Shown piece by piece: positions 40,436 to 52,658 of a stretch of DNA of 64,000 nucleotides (position 1 is the first letter of the stretch; each line of letters opens with the position of its first letter). The notes under the pieces were generated by a model, which was given only the letters and a program-made list of their open reading frames with translations, was not told the DNA's origin and made no database searches. Source of the stretch: Tiliqua scincoides (lineage: Eukaryota; Chordata; Lepidosauria; Squamata; Scincidae); NCBI RefSeq assembly GCF_035046505.1, contig NC_089830.1, forward strand, positions 22,458,379 to 22,522,378, in the 5' to 3' direction. The position numbers were made by a program, and so were the translations under genes.

Positions 40436-43056
40436 ATGCTCCCCCTGCAGATCAGCTGTGCCGTCTGCTCCACAGCCACACTGCTGCTGTTGATCACATC
40501 CCTGTGCACGTCCTACTGGATGACCGAGACCCCCCCTCAAGGTCTCCTCCACAGCGGCCTCTGGGAGATCTGCATGAATGACAAATGCACATTGTATGGG
40601 TTCAGTGCTGTCGGTAAGATCTGCGGCTCCAAAGGTCATCCAATAACAGATGGCTCCTTCCCACCCACCCCCAACCCCACTGATGCCAACTTTTGCAGCC
40701 TCTAGAACAGGGGGGCCCAAACCCCGGCCCAGGGGCCACTTGCGGCCCTCGGGGGCTCCCAATCCGGCCCACGGGGATCCCCCAGTCTCCAATGAGTCTC
40801 TGGCCCTCTGGAGACTTGCTGGAGCCCATGCTGGCCCGACACAACTGCTCTCAGCATGAGGACGACGGTTCGACCTCTCACCTGAGAGGTGATCTCTCAC
40901 CTGGCACCTCCAGAACCGGAAAAAAAGTGGGAGCGAGAAAAAAAAGTGTTTCATATTTCTGCTCATGACCTGCTTCATGACATCACTTCCTGCTTCATGG
41001 CATCACTTATGACCCTCAGCAGGAATCATGAATGCTATTAGGCCCTCTGTGTTAAAAGAGTTTGACACCCTTGGTTTATTCTACTATAGAGCCTCACCCC
41101 CAGCTGCACTTGACTTTTACCCCTGGAGGGTGGCAGAAGCCAAGGCTTTGCATGAGCATGGTTGTGGTTGTGGCAGGTGGACATAGAATCTACCCATCAT
41201 TCTTGGGCTACAAATGACTTTTGCTTCTGGCTCCTTCCCAGCCACCTTCATCCACGTGATCAGAGGCTTCCTCGTGGCAGCCACCTTCTCCGGCATCATG
41301 TCTCTGTCCTGCATTTGCATCTCCATCCAAAGAACCCACCTGGGTCCTGTGCCCATGCTCAGAACTGCTGCCACCCTCAGCTTTGGTACAGGTAACACTC
41401 CAGTGGGATTTGACCTGCTCCTGCTTTATACAAGCAGCCTTCCCCCCCCCCCCACTGCCCACAAGGAGAACTCTTTCCTTTGGGACTCAGAGCAGAACAT
41501 GCGTCAGCAGAAGGCACCTTTGAGTGGCTGTTGAGGGCCCGATCCCCAGGAGGTCTGCTGCTGATGCCTGCCTTGGATAATCGCAAGCACTATTGTTAGG
41601 GGTACTGGGAAATGCCTTGAGCTGGATTCCCATGGCACCTCTGTCCCTGAGAGTGCCTTGGGATGCCCAGTATTGAGGGTTTAGGGGATGGCTTGGGCAT
41701 TAACATACATGGCCCTCTTGGCCATTTGCTTCTTTGACTGACCCTCTGACACTGCCCTTGTCCGCTGGAGAGGAGGAGGCCCAAAAAGCAAGGTAGGCAG
41801 CCCCCTACCATGACACTACCCGTGGCCAACAGAGGGTTTATTCGTTCTACATGGGCTGGCAGTGGCAAAAAAATGTCATGGGAGCTGCTCACCATGGTCT
41901 CCCCCTGCACAGTGTAGCATCATGATAACATTGTGTAAATAAGAGGAGCCCAAGCCTATCTGCACAATCTGGTGAAGGAGGGGCACGCAGGTCCACTGGG
42001 GTCCCCTTGCTGAGAACCTCCTCCCTGCCCTGGAGTCCACAGGATAGACTCCCTATCCTGGGAGTTCCTGCAAGCCCCTGCCACAGGGAGAGGGGTGTGA
42101 AACTGGTGGCGCCCCCTGGGGAGTGTGCAGTGTCCTTCTAGAACACATTCCCATTTCTCCCTTTGGCTCTAGGTCTCTTCATCTTGATTTCCATGTCTGT
42201 GTTCACAGTTTCGTACAGGAGCTCCAAGCCCGACCTACAACAGTTAACCAGATATGGTTCGTCCTATAGCTTGGGCTGGGCTTCAAGCCCTATGTACTTC
42301 TTGACTGGTGAGTTGTGTTCTCCAGCCGGCCCCTCAGCATGAAAACTGGGCATCTGGGGCTGGCCCAAGGCCTCCTGGCACCTGTGGCGGCATGCCAAGT
42401 GCCACTCCCTCCTCCATTTACCACAGCATACCAGGCTTTGCCGCTCCTCCCAGGATTCAAGAAAGAAGAGAGACTAGAAAAGGAAAAGAAGTGTGAAGAA
42501 GAGGAGTAGACCAGAGTGTCTCTGACACTCCTCCGCACTTGCTTCCCTGGTCTGATCCCTTCTTCTTGTTTGAATTCAGAGATCAGGAGGAGGAGGTGCA
42601 GGGGAGTCAGGCCCCCTCCCCATCAATCTGCCACCTGAAACTACTGCCTTAGTTGACCTCATTGATGGGCTGGCCAAGGGGACACCCCCTCCCTTATAAC
42701 AGCCCTCATTTCATGCTAAGAATTTGCATCCGATAACAGCTTTGAAGGTGAATATCAGCTCCAGGAGGGGATGGGGACAAGGGTGCTTCTGGCCATGGGC
42801 CGGTGCCTTTCTATCACTGCTGATAAACCCCAGGAAGATTTGATGCCTCTGGAAATAGGCAAGGCTTCTAAATGAAGGCTAAGGAACTTCAGCATGCTTG
42901 GTACCTCTTGCGTGTTTGTCCCATTCCTCAACAAGATTCTGTGAACTCCGCTTTGGGGTGACTGACTCACCTTGGCGGCGCTATATATATTTTTTTCTCT
43001 TCTTATTTCTCTTAGGTTTTTTAATATTGTTGACAAAAGGAACTATGGACCCCTGA
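40436..43056 (+). CDS. Four-TM claudin-like protein, NKG7/CLDND2-like (first copy)
   Basis: Four coding exons with GT-AG borders and phase-1 introns: 40436-40613, 41242-41391, 42173-42307 and 43016-43056 (TGA), 167 aa. Exons 2 and 3 are 150 and 135 bp, exactly as in LIM2. The protein starts MLPLQISCAVCSTATLLLLI and ends FLILLTKGTMDP. The first loop has W...SGLWEIC....C, the PMP22/claudin signature. TM3 reads LFILISMSVFTV, and TM4 follows YSLGWASS, close to human NKG7 'SWSFYLGW' as recalled. NKG7 acts in cytotoxic granule exocytosis of T and NK cells; CLDND2 is poorly known. Position after LIM2 in the same orientation fits NKG7 in human 19q13.41. The ATG lies just after an acceptor-like 'gcgctgcag', so a non-coding exon is likely. 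A poly(A) signal candidate is at 43540. Orthology to NKG7 versus CLDND2 is unresolved, hence no symbol. Confidence 0.85.
40708..41073. mobile_element. hAT-like MITE in intron 1 of the first NKG7-like gene
   Basis: Left end CAGGGGGGCCCAAACCCC, right end GAGTTTGACACCCTTG. The left half matches the 6019 family and the right half the 10205 family ('atgacctgcttcatgacatc'). Flanks do not form a duplication, so this may be a chimera of two elements. Confidence 0.65.
41400..42172. other. Intron 2 of the first NKG7-like gene, nothing recognised
   Basis: Apart from a C run at 41442 and generally GC-rich sequence, no repeat family or exon is recognisable. Confidence 0.4.
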
Positions 43057-43539
43057 GTCTGGAGGGGTTCAAGAACTTCCAATGCAAGATTGGCTGGAAT
43101 CCTATCAAGAATTCCCCAGCAATGGAGCATTGAGCTGAAGTGACTACGGACGTAATATGGATGTATCGGAAGCGAGGCACACAAAGGAAGGAAGTGTGTT
43201 TCTGGTCCCCCTCCCCAGGACAGACGTCTTGGCTAACCCATCTCTTGGCCATCATGAACGGACTTTGTACTTCCTTCTGGGAAGCCTACCACTACGCCTT
43301 CCGGGTGTTTATCTTCTCTGAGTCACTGTTTGCAAAAAGCCATAGTTAATTGGGATGCTGGGTTGGTAGAAACACTCTCCAAAAGAAAGGACCGAGCGGA
43401 AGGGTTGGAAGGTGGTGGAAGAGCAAAATCCGTTTGCGCACTGCTCTTTCTCCCACAGTGGCTGATGTGGGTCAAGGAATTTGACCTCTGACCGATAGGT
43501 GTGATCTGTTGAGAACAGAATGGGAAAATTGTGAAGAGG

Positions 43540-43545
43540 AATAAA
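43540..43545 (+). terminator. Possible poly(A) signal of the first NKG7-like gene
   Basis: AATAAA 484 bases after the stop codon, the first in the 3' flank. The downstream region is C/G-rich rather than clearly G/T-rich. Confidence 0.4.
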
Positions 43546-43837
43546 CAGCCCTTCCTGCCCCTTGGAGGGCTAACGGGAGAGGATGTAGCCAGGCTAAAGA
43601 CCTGTGTACACTCATGGCGGATTGGACGTGCTCTGTGATTTGGGCCCTGTTTCTGGAGAACTAGTAGCATAGCCAGAGGGGTGGCGGTGTAGTAGCATAG
43701 CTGCAAGGGCACCGTTTAAGTGGCCCACTTGCCATCAGAGGCATACTAGGTAGCGACAGCAACCAGTGACAGTGATGTGTGGTGCGCAGCAGGTGAGGCT
43801 GAACCACCTCATCGTAGTCTGTGGAAAAGCACCGCAG

Positions 43838-43936
43838 CTTCCCCACCTGCTTACACCTGAGGAGGCTCTCCCTACACCTGCTTTCTCAGGGGTAAAGAAG
43901 GGCTTCCTTGGGTGTAAGCAGGCAGGGTAATCAAAG
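43838..43936. mobile_element. Short palindromic MITE (~100 bp)
   Basis: Left arm CCACCTGCTTACACCTGAGG, right arm CCTTGGGTGTAAGCAGGCAGG, near-complementary over ~20 bases. A second copy is at 63897-64000. Confidence 0.72.
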
Positions 43937-44591
43937 CCTTCTAATTAATCGGAACGAAAAGCAGGCTGGTTAGAATGAAGTGGTGACGTCTTGCTCTCTT
44001 TTCAATGGGGGCACGTTCTTCAAACGGCATGTTGAAATTCAGTTCCTTCTCAAGTGTAAACCTCATCCCTGCCAGTATTTGCTCATTAAAATCACAACTC
44101 TGTTCAATGAAACCTGGCTGTTTTCACGTCCCTGTTAATCATTACAACAACCAAGCTGGGGCCTTTTCACGTACAGGGCTGCTGCGTCTTTCTACTTAAT
44201 TGTTTTTAAAATGGAAAAGGCGTTCTTCCTTTTTTTAATTTCAATTCCCAGGGTGCTGGGTCAGTCTGGGGCATTGTGGGGGAAACAGTGGCTGCCATGG
44301 TTTTGTTGTGAGTGTCTTGCGCTATTTTTTTTGCCATTCCTCCCCTGATTCCAGGTGGGGAAAAGCCATAGTGACTATCTGAAATACTCTAGCCCAGCAT
44401 TCTCTTCTCCTCCACACTTCCTCTTCTGTTCCATTCTTCCCTTGGCTCCTGAAAGGGCTGCCAGCAAGGCTGAACTGGTTTACGTCTCTGCACAGGAGAT
44501 GCTGGGTAGGTTGGTTCAGGCATCTAAGAGCCAAAAGCTGGTCTATTATTTGAGTACTTAGCACCCTTCAAGCCAGCAGGAAGGTGGCTTA
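43937..44591. other. Intergenic, no gene recognised
   Basis: It contains part of the purine-rich repeat (44370-44470), 'cttctcctccacacttcctc' type, and otherwise unique-looking sequence. Confidence 0.4.
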
Positions 44592-44770
44592 GGGCCCAAT
44601 CCTATCCAGTTTTCCAGGGCTGGTGTAGCTGTGCCAATGGGGCGTGAACTTCATCCTTTGGTGGGGAGACAGTCACAGAGGCCTCCTCAAGATATGGGAA
44701 TATTTTTTCCCTGACCTCAGGGCTGTATTGTGGCTGCACTGGTGCTGGAAAGTTGGATAGGATTGGAATC
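44592..44770. mobile_element. MITE, same family as 12429-12602
   Basis: Left AGGGCCCAATCCTATCCAG, right GCTGGAAAGTTGGATAGGATTGG, with 'gtggggagacagtcacagagg' in the middle as in the 12.4-kb copy. Confidence 0.78.
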
Positions 44771-45039
44771 TTATTCCCTGAATACCACGACTGGAGACAA
44801 GCCAGCAAAACAGCTGTGGCTTATCCGCTGCCTTCCAAAATGCTCCTACCATTGTGTCATGCTCTCTGATTGTGATTTGCCCCCCCCCCCCCCAAGTATT
44901 TCAGAAGGAGCTTCTATCTCCTGGCAGCACAAGGCCACCTGCAGAGTACCCAAACACACAAGATGTGGGGTGAACATGTTATTGAAAAAGGGTGTGGGGT
45001 GGGGGGATCTATCACTATTGATTTACTGCCCCTTAGCAA

Positions 45040-45440
45040 GTACAGGTCCAGCCTTGTTATACATGGATTTTTTTATACACAGATTTGACTCAACACGAAT
45101 GGCCACTGCAGATGAGAAGGAATGTGCTGGTCCTCGGAAAAGGGGAAAATGCACCCCTTTAAAATCAGTTTGAAAAACTGAACAGTCCTTCAACAATAGC
45201 CTCCTTAATGAGAGACAGTCCTTCAACAATAGCCTCCTTAATGAGAGAGAGAGAGGGCAGCTGGCTGACAATCCATCAATCCTTCTCTCTCCAGGGGACA
45301 CCTCCCTTCCCCCACCTGAAAGAAAGGTGATCACGTTGCATGGGTGAAGGGAAGGGCTGAGTGAAGCACGAGGAGGACTGATTAATGGATTGTCTTCTTA
45401 ATGACTCTTAGCTTATACCACAAAGGTCAGCAAGGCTGTT
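45040..45440. other. Possible Tigger-like left end plus a 33-bp tandem duplication
   Basis: 'tacaggtccagccttgttat' resembles the left end of a Tigger-like element, but no partner end was found. CAGTCCTTCAACAATAGCCT and the following 13 bases occur twice in a row at 45183 and 45216. Confidence 0.45.
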
Positions 45441-45459
45441 TTTAAATCACCAGAGCAAA

Positions 45460-45540
45460 GAGCATTTGGTGGGCCAATGTGAGATACAGGAAGCTGGACT
45501 AGATGGGCCTATGGCTTGATTCTTATGTTCTTATGTTTTT
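45460..45540 (+). mobile_element. CR1 LINE 3' tail
   Basis: 'tttggtgggccaatgtgaga', 'tacaggaagctggactagat', ending TTCTTATGTTCTTATG, the CR1-type octamer-like tail. Confidence 0.85.
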
Positions 45541-45685
45541 TGAATGGCTTTGCTTTAGTGCGTTTTTTTACCATCCATGTGAGTGCTTGGGATGGAACGA
45601 ATAATGAGGCTCAACCTGTAGTCACAGCTGGCTTCACAGACAGGCTGACTTGATAGCAGAAAAAGGATTATTCATCGCTCTGCAG

Positions 45686-45913
45686 CAGCCATTTTCAACC
45701 ACTGTGCTGTGGCACACTGGTGTGCCGTGAGTAGTCCACAGGTGTGCCACAGGAATTTGAGGGAAGGTCATTTATTAATAGGGCCAATAGGGATGTGAGG
45801 CCCCCACTGGCAGCATAGTGTGCCTTGGCAATGATCAAAAACCTGATGGTGTGCCTTGACAATTTTAGTGCCTTGTCAGTGTGCCGTGAGATGAAAAAGG
45901 TTGAAAATTGCTG
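45686..45913. mobile_element. Complete hAT-like MITE (228 bp) with 8-bp target duplication
   Basis: Ends CAGCCATTTTCAACC and GGTTGAAAATTGCTG. Flanks are CTCTGCAG on both sides (45678-45685, 45914-45921). Confidence 0.92.
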
Positions 45914-46469
45914 CTCTGCAGGGTTACTTGTGTGTATGTGTCTGTGGCTGGAGCACAAAGAAATGTATTATCTCAGCTCACGAGCCGTAAACAAAAATCA
46001 CGTTAACCTAAAGAAATGACAGAATTTCTCCTTTAGATATTTTTTAGACAACATTTAAAATTATTTTTTTTAAAAAGCCAGTCTGCAAACATTAGAACAT
46101 AAAAGGATAGAGACACCATGTATCAGACACCATATATCTTAAGAATACTTAGTTCGCCTTCATTCCCTCTAAGATTCAAGCTACAATAAAAGGAACACAG
46201 GCTATCCCTGAATATTATCCCATTGCCTGCTCTTCTCACTTATGATCATTATGGACTGCTGTTCCCACAATGAAAAATGGAAATGTATTAAATTCTCCCA
46301 TATTTATGATCCTGTTTGGAGCGTGAGATAAAAGGCAAATAATTCTTTATGCACCTGACAGCTGGTCAACAGTAGTTATTAGGAGTTATGAACAGTAGTT
46401 ATTGCCAAGAGTTATGAACAATAGTTATTGCCAGGGCGTAGTACTCTGTTATCAGCCATTAACAGCAAT

Positions 46470-46690
46470 TTTTGATGGATGTGACATGGCACTATGGTGC
46501 GGCGTAAATGATTCACAGGTGTGCTGCAGGAGTTTGGGGGAGGGTCATTTGGGGTAGGGCCATTGGGGGAAGTGAGCCCCCTACCAGCAGCATGGTGTGT
46601 CTTGTTAATTATCAAAAAACTGATGGTGTGCCTTGACCAACTTGAACACCTTGTCAGTGTGCTGTAAGATGAAAAAGATTGAAAATCACT
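46470..46690. mobile_element. Diverged copy of the 45686 hAT MITE family
   Basis: Interior segments 'cacaggtgtgctgcaggag', 'gatggtgtgccttgac' and 'gatgaaaaagattgaaaatc' follow the 45686-45913 copy. The left end is worn. A further right-end fragment is at about 50195-50265. Confidence 0.7.
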
Positions 46691-46889
46691 GAGTCAACAT
46701 TTCGGTCCACTGCACTTCCTTGTTCATGTCAATATTTGCTGTTTCCGTGTTATAAACTGAGATCTCTCCTCTCATTAATGTCCAGCCACTGCGTCTGAGG
46801 AAGAAGAAGGTGTATTGGAGGGGAGGGGAGGGGAGGGCTTAAATTGCAGTGGTCGTAAGAATGATCAGAGCAAAGTTCCCTTCAGACAA

Positions 46890-47199
46890 GAGCTGTCAAA
46901 GTCATTTCATACAGTGGGCTGAATAGCATTCATGATGCCTGATGAGGGTCGGGAATGATGTCATAAAGCAGGAAGTGATATCATGAAGCAGGTCATGACC
47001 AGACATAAGCACTTCTTTCTCACTTAGGAATTCATTAGCTGCAAGTGACAGAAGAGAAAGTATGCAAAATTTGAGCATATTTTCAGCAAAGCTCAACAGC
47101 TAAAAGCAGCTGATCGTGGTGCTGGAAGAGTCCAGGAGTGGGATAAAGAGCTTCCACGGGCCGCATCCAGCCCCCAGGCCTTATGTTTGACACTCCTAC
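46890..47199. mobile_element. hAT-like MITE, inverse orientation of the 10205 family
   Basis: Reads 'tcatttcatacagtgggc' ... 'cattagctgcaagtgac' ... 'ccaggccttatgtttgacac', the reverse of the 10205-10502 order. Terminal repeats are imperfect and no duplication was seen. Confidence 0.7.
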
Positions 47200-48149
47200 T
47201 TTAGGCACTGATGCTCTTTCTTATAGTGACTAATCGCAGGCTTCCACGAAACTCACAGGTATTATATGGGGACAACAGTTTGTGTCTTGGCGATGGGAAT
47301 TCAGAGCAGACATCCTTTGAGCCTGCAGGTTCAAGTTAGCTAGTACTGTATCTCTGCACTACATCTGGAGCAATCCTTTGTCTGCTCTGCAGTGCACATG
47401 GGAAGCTGTCTTCTACAGAGCCATCCTGTTGATCCATGTATATCAGGACGCTCAAATGACTGGCAACGGTTTCTTAGCATTTCATACCAAGGACATGCCC
47501 CACCCCACCTGGAGATCAGTGCCTACAAATCTGATGCTCAGCCACTGAGCATGGGCTTGCACAAGAACTCATAGTGCTGCAGTGGGAAGTCTCGCAAGCA
47601 ATTCTCCTGGTTCTGCCATGAGAGTTGGTAAAGTCTGGTAAAGAGTCTGGTAAAGAGTTGCCCAGTTTCACTCTGTCTCATGCAACATTCTAGTAAGCCA
47701 AGAACGAGGCATTTGGGGATCCCAAATCTTTGGATTCCCCAAATGCAGTCACATATCAATACATTAAAAATAAAATACACCTTGAAATGAATGGGGACCC
47801 ACCTGAAATTGGCTTGTGACCCATCTAGTGGGTCCTGCCACACAGTTTGAGAAACACTGATGTAGTGGGTTAACCTGTTGTTCCCTTCCATCATGTGTTA
47901 AACCAGCCAGAGGACCAGGCCCCAATGGGCAGGTTAACCAGGAGCAGTTGGCGACAAAGAAGATACGTCCTCCCTTGCTCTATCCCCTGCAACTGTAGTG
48001 ATGGCAGTGGATTGCCATCCATCCACTGCCTAGCTCATGGGCACCATGGGGAGATGGCAAGCAGCACATGTGCATGCTTTGCAAAGCATGTGGGCAGTGC
48101 ACCTTGAAGAGTCTTGCCGCTGGGCTTGTCTACGTGGAACTGGGGAAAC
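47200..48149. other. Intergenic, no gene recognised
   Basis: A right-end hAT fragment ('cacagtttgagaaacactga') lies at 47786-47862. The rest is unique-looking. Confidence 0.4.
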
Positions 48150-48246
48150 TTGTGTGCTCCCTGAAGCATTTGGTGGGCCATTGTGAGATACAGGAAGCTG
48201 GACTAGATGGGCTTTTGCCCTGATCCAGCGGGGCTCTTCTTATGTA
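48150..48246 (+). mobile_element. CR1 LINE 3' tail
   Basis: 'agcatttggtgggccattgt', 'ggaagctggactagatgggc', ending TTCTTATG. Confidence 0.85.
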
Positions 48247-50529
48247 AAGAAAACTAACAACCAATCTTAAGCTTGTCTACTCAGAAGCAGGTCCCACTGT
48301 GTTCAGTGGGGCTCACTTCTAGGAAAGTGTGCATAGGATGGCATCTTTCAAGCATTCTAGATATGGTAGGTTTCGTTTGGGTCAAATCAAAAGTACCGTT
48401 TCCTGAATAAGCAAGGATAGTTCTGTTTCCTGGTTTTGGGTTTCGCAGCAATCCTCCTTGCTTGTCATGTTCTTGCTCAAAATTTCCTTCTACTGCGGTG
48501 CAATTTGTACCCACCCAGTGCATAAGTTCAGAGATAAGCAAATCAAAGAAGAGATGAAAGAGAATCTACCAAGCGTGACCCACGGACGTTTTGAATTCGT
48601 CATAGGCACACACTTATAAAGAACTGCTCCACAGGTAGTCAAGCCAGAGCACGCCAGAGACTTTGTTCCAGTGCGCCATCATCAACTGAAGAAAGCAGAA
48701 GCTGATTCTGAGCCAGGTGAGAAAATACATCAATCCATTTCTGGGGAGGGGGGGGGGACTGATCCTTTACAATAATTCAGTGGTTTTCAACCGCTGTGCC
48801 GTGGCACACTGGCTGCTTCAGGTATGCTGCGGGGCCAGAGGAGGCAGGCAGCAGCCACAGGGGAGAAGCGGCCGCTTCGAGCCTTGGTAGCACACGTAAA
48901 AGGAGCAACCGGTGAAGGGACTCACCACAGCTGCTTTGCGTCTCATGCTTTAAGGAGCCGCCAGAAGCAGGGCCTAGGAAAGGTGGGTAAAGAGGGTAAT
49001 TTGTACCTGGGCCCAGGGTCCAAAAGGGGGCCCAGGAGCCAAAGGAGGGGCCCAGAAATTTCCTGGGATCTGACATTTTCCTATCTATTCAGACTTGTTG
49101 CTTGCATGGGATGCTTGCACAAGCATGGGGCTGTAGGTACTAGTAAGCTATAAATGATGAGCTGAGGAATGACACGTAACACAATGTCAAATCTGGGAGG
49201 ACACTGGCCTGCTACAGGAGCTCTTTGGCTTGTGGATCTGCTTGCCATGAAGGAGTGTCCCCCCACCCTTCTTTGCCCCTCTCTGCCCCATTCTGCTCAC
49301 CCGTCACCACCCTCCCCTGCTGTTTCACCCCTCCCTCTTCACCCCCTGATAAAATTCCTCTCGGAGGCCCTGGCCAGAAGCGTCTGCTTCCTGCTTGCTC
49401 CTGCAGTGCCCCGCACACGCTGACTGGGCAGCCAGAGAAGCCTGGAGGCGCTCTGGGCCGGCAGGGGCTGTGGAACAAGTTCAAGGAAGCCAGAAGGCAT
49501 CAGGTGGGCAAGCAGGTAGGACTGAAGGACTGGCTGGCTGAAAAGGGTCCTTGAGACATCCATTTCCTTGCCACAGTTTGCCTGCAACTCTCCAAAGCGA
49601 CCCTCCTTGCATTGCCAGTAAGGGCATTGGGCTGCAAGCCTATCCACTCTTACCTGGAAGTAAGCTCCATTGACCATAGTAATGAGGCTTACTTCTGAGT
49701 AGACATGCACAGGCTTGCACTCCCTCAAATATATGAGCAAGTAATTGACACTTCCCTCACCTCTTCTCCCCTACCCCACCCTCTCCCACACGCACATTCC
49801 CCCCCAAATCTCATAATCACAGTTAACACCTCTCCTATTGTTCCCTTCCTCCCTCATCCCCACCTTACAAAGTCCAGAATCACTTGCCTCGCATTCTCTC
49901 TCCCCCCCCCCCCCGCACACCATTTGAATCCTGCACTTGTTTCAATCCTGTCTCCTCATGCCCCTCAGGCCACATTCTCCAGTATGTGCTCAATCTGACC
50001 TGCCTTTGCCAACACTTTCTGGCACTAATGATAACAATTTGAACATCTTACTTCAAAACATTCTTCCCCCTTTCCAAAATTCCCATATACTTCCCTCTCC
50101 AAGTTTCTTTTGAATTTCTTTAATTGTCATGAATGATTTCATTGTATTATATTAATTAAAAATTAACTGCAATATAATAATGTAAGTAAAAAACTGGCAG
50201 TGTGCCTTGACAATTTTAGTGCCTTGTCGGTGTGATGTGAGCCGAAAAAGATTGAAAATGGCTGCAATAGTTTGAGGGCTGTGAAATGCTATGTGAGTGA
50301 AAGCAAGTAAGATAAACTTAAAGGCAGGTGTATTTTGCTTGTGATCAAAACGTAAGAAGTAGAACTTTGTTTAAAGCCTTAGGATTGATTTTGTGGTAGA
50401 TTGCACTGGGAATGAAGTGGTCTTCCACACCATAGGGTGAGATCCAGTAGCAAGGAAGAACTGGATGCTGGATTAGACCAATAGCTCTTTACCAGAACTG
50501 CCTCCTCCTGTATGAACTGACCGAGAACT
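48247..50529. other. Intergenic region of mixed repeats, no gene recognised
   Basis: 'Actcagaagcaggtc' MITE copies at 48269-48347 and 49629-49722, a hAT left end (TTTTCAACCGCTG) at 48785, a dispersed repeat unit at 48970-49090 (same as 27258) and a C-rich, T-rich stretch at 49750-49990. Open frames at 49169-49554 overlap in several registers and look like low-complexity artefacts. Confidence 0.45.
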
Positions 50530-51211
50530 CTGTGAAGTTTTGATGGCTGTCCTGGAGGCCATCACAAGGCAACACCTGGAGTATTGTGTCCAGTTCTGGT
50601 CGCTGCATCTCAAAAAAAGACATAGTGGAAATGGAAAAGGTGCAAAAGGGAGCGACTAAGATGATTACTGGGCTGGGGCACCTTCCTTACAAGGAAAGGC
50701 TATGACGTTTGGGCCTCTTCAGCCTAGAAAAGAGGCGCCTGAGGGGGGGAATGATTGAGACATACAAAATTATGCAGGGGATGGACAGAGTGGATAGAGA
50801 GATGCTCTTTACACTCTCACATAACACCAGAACCAGGGGACATCCACTCAAATTGAGTGTTGGAGAGTTAGAATGAACAAAAGAAAATATTTCTTTACTC
50901 AGCATGTGCTTGGTCTGTGGAACTCCTTGCCACAGGATGTGGTGACTGCATCTGGCCTGGACGCCTTTAAAAGGGGATTGGACAAGTTCTGGAGGAAAAA
51001 TCCATTACAGGTATAAGCCATGATGTGTATGTGCAACTTCCTGATTTTAGAAATGGGCTATGTCAGAATGCCAAATGCAAGGGAGGGCAGCGGGATGCAG
51101 GTCTCTTATTGTCTGGTGTGCTCCCTGGGGCATTTGGTGGGCTGCTGTGAGATACAGGAAGCTGGTCTAGATGGGCCTATGGCCTGATCCAGTGGGGCTG
51201 TTCTTATGTTC
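50530..51211 (+). mobile_element. CR1-type LINE, 5'-truncated, plus strand
   Basis: Plus-strand CR1 ORF2 C-terminal sequence ('caacacctggagtattgtgt', 'aagatgattactgggctgg', 'gaaaggctatgacgtttggg') and 3' UTR, ending GTTCTTATGTTCC. Frames are broken in several places, so it is older than the 15.1- and 54.8-kb copies. Confidence 0.88.
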
Positions 51212-51324
51212 CTCCAGAAGCCCTTGCTGGCAGTAGATGGGGCACAAGGGGAAAAAATCTAGCTCATTGCAGTGCCCACATTATGGAAAAGCCTCCCCCC
51301 CAGTGGGGGGGGGGAGTTCCTTCT

Positions 51325-51420
51325 CCCTCAATCACAACACTAGCATTGGGGACCATCCAATGAAACTGACTGATGGGAGATTTAGGACTGATGAAAGGAA
51401 GTCCCTCTTCAGTAGCAGGT
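51325..51420 (+). mobile_element. Small CR1 ORF2 fragment
   Basis: 'gaccatccaatgaaactgac' and 'tttaggactgatgaaaggaa' correspond to the GHPLKLSVGRVRTDKRKYFF region of CR1. Isolated piece. Confidence 0.6.
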
Positions 51421-52606
51421 CATTTATCCATTGATGTTCATGTTCTACCTTGCCAGTTCACAACCCACCAAAAATTGGGTCTTGACCCACCGATGGGCCC
51501 TAGACCCACAGTTTGGGAACTGCTGAGTCACAGCACATTATTTATTTATGGATTTATTTTCAGGGCATGGTCAGAGTGCACATGATACAGTCTGCTGAAA
51601 TGAGCCAATCTAGTTTTATTCAGTGTTTGATGAGACCCTCATGTCCGTTTGAAAGACGGCTTGAACATTGACACTGTTTGCTTCTGAGGACCAAGGCATC
51701 CTGATCCGCAGGGACAGCATTAGGAGTTGCAGGGCCCAACTGGAATCACTTTTGCGGGGCCCCCTTCAATTTTGTGGGGCCCCCTCTACTAATATTTTTT
51801 AGCTCTTAGCTTGAACCAGACCGAGAAAAAAAAATCTGTTACTTCTGTGCAAGTGGATAGGACTCCTGTACCTTTAGTGGTTGCGCAGAACTGGAGGAAG
51901 GAGGGAATGTATACCCAGCCCTCAGTGCTCACTGACTCATGCCCATCACTGCCATGCTTGCAACAGCACGCTCTGGCACGAGACAGGGGAGAGGATGGCG
52001 CCAGGAGCTGTGAGGGCGAGGAAGGAGAGAGGTGCGCATGCTGCTGTCAGCATGGCACCAATTTCAGGCAGCAGTGGGTAGGAGCTGCTTCCGAAGTGAC
52101 CCAATTCTGGGCCAAGTGGAAGCAGCGACGGGCGGAAGGGCAGTGCAGGGCTCTCACCATACACAGGCCCAATTGGGCAAAATCTCCCCAATTGCCTAAA
52201 AGCCAGCTCTGCTGATCCATGCCATAGACAGGTTATGAGGTTCTTTCCCTTTGGAATCTCTTTTTATAAAAAATTTCTCCAGCATTATATTTAATTTGCT
52301 GATCAACTCTCATTTTTCCTGTAATAAAAAGCTTTTTTTTTTTTTTTTTTACTTTTGTAAAACTATAACTGGACTTTGCCAGCAGGTTGACTCCATTGCC
52401 TGCTTGATCAAAATGTTCCTTGATGAATATTTCTTTGTGGGTGTAACTAAGTTTGGGTTTCTTCTGCTCAAGGTTAACTGGTTCCCTCCAAAAAGTTGTG
52501 GCCTGGCAATTGATCTGCGTGTTGTGAATGCTTGTATGGTGTACCACCATGCACATTTCACTTTACACAGAACAGCTCCCTGCCCCGAGTGGCTTACAGT
52601 CTAGAT
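51421..52606. other. Intergenic, no gene recognised
   Basis: A hAT right-end fragment ('cacagtttgggaactgctga') at about 51440-51527, then 'gcagggcccaactggaatca', and an A/T-rich stretch with a T run at 52332. No exon signature. Confidence 0.4.
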
Positions 52607-52658
52607 CAGGGGTGCCCAAACCCCGGCCCGGGGACCACAAAATGTTTGGACACCCCTG
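52607..52658. mobile_element. 52-bp hAT-like MITE with perfect 8-bp target duplication
   Basis: The left end CAGGGGTGCCCAAACCCC runs into only a few family bases and then ATGTTTGGACACCCCTG. GTCTAGAT is present on both sides (52599-52606, 52659-52666). Same family as the 454-bp element at 6019. Confidence 0.95.

Noticed and set aside
49169-49554. Possible gene in overlapping ~85-110-codon frames
   Set aside because: Frames in both strands are Pro/Leu/Ser-rich with no domain. The region is built of C-rich sequence and repeat pieces.
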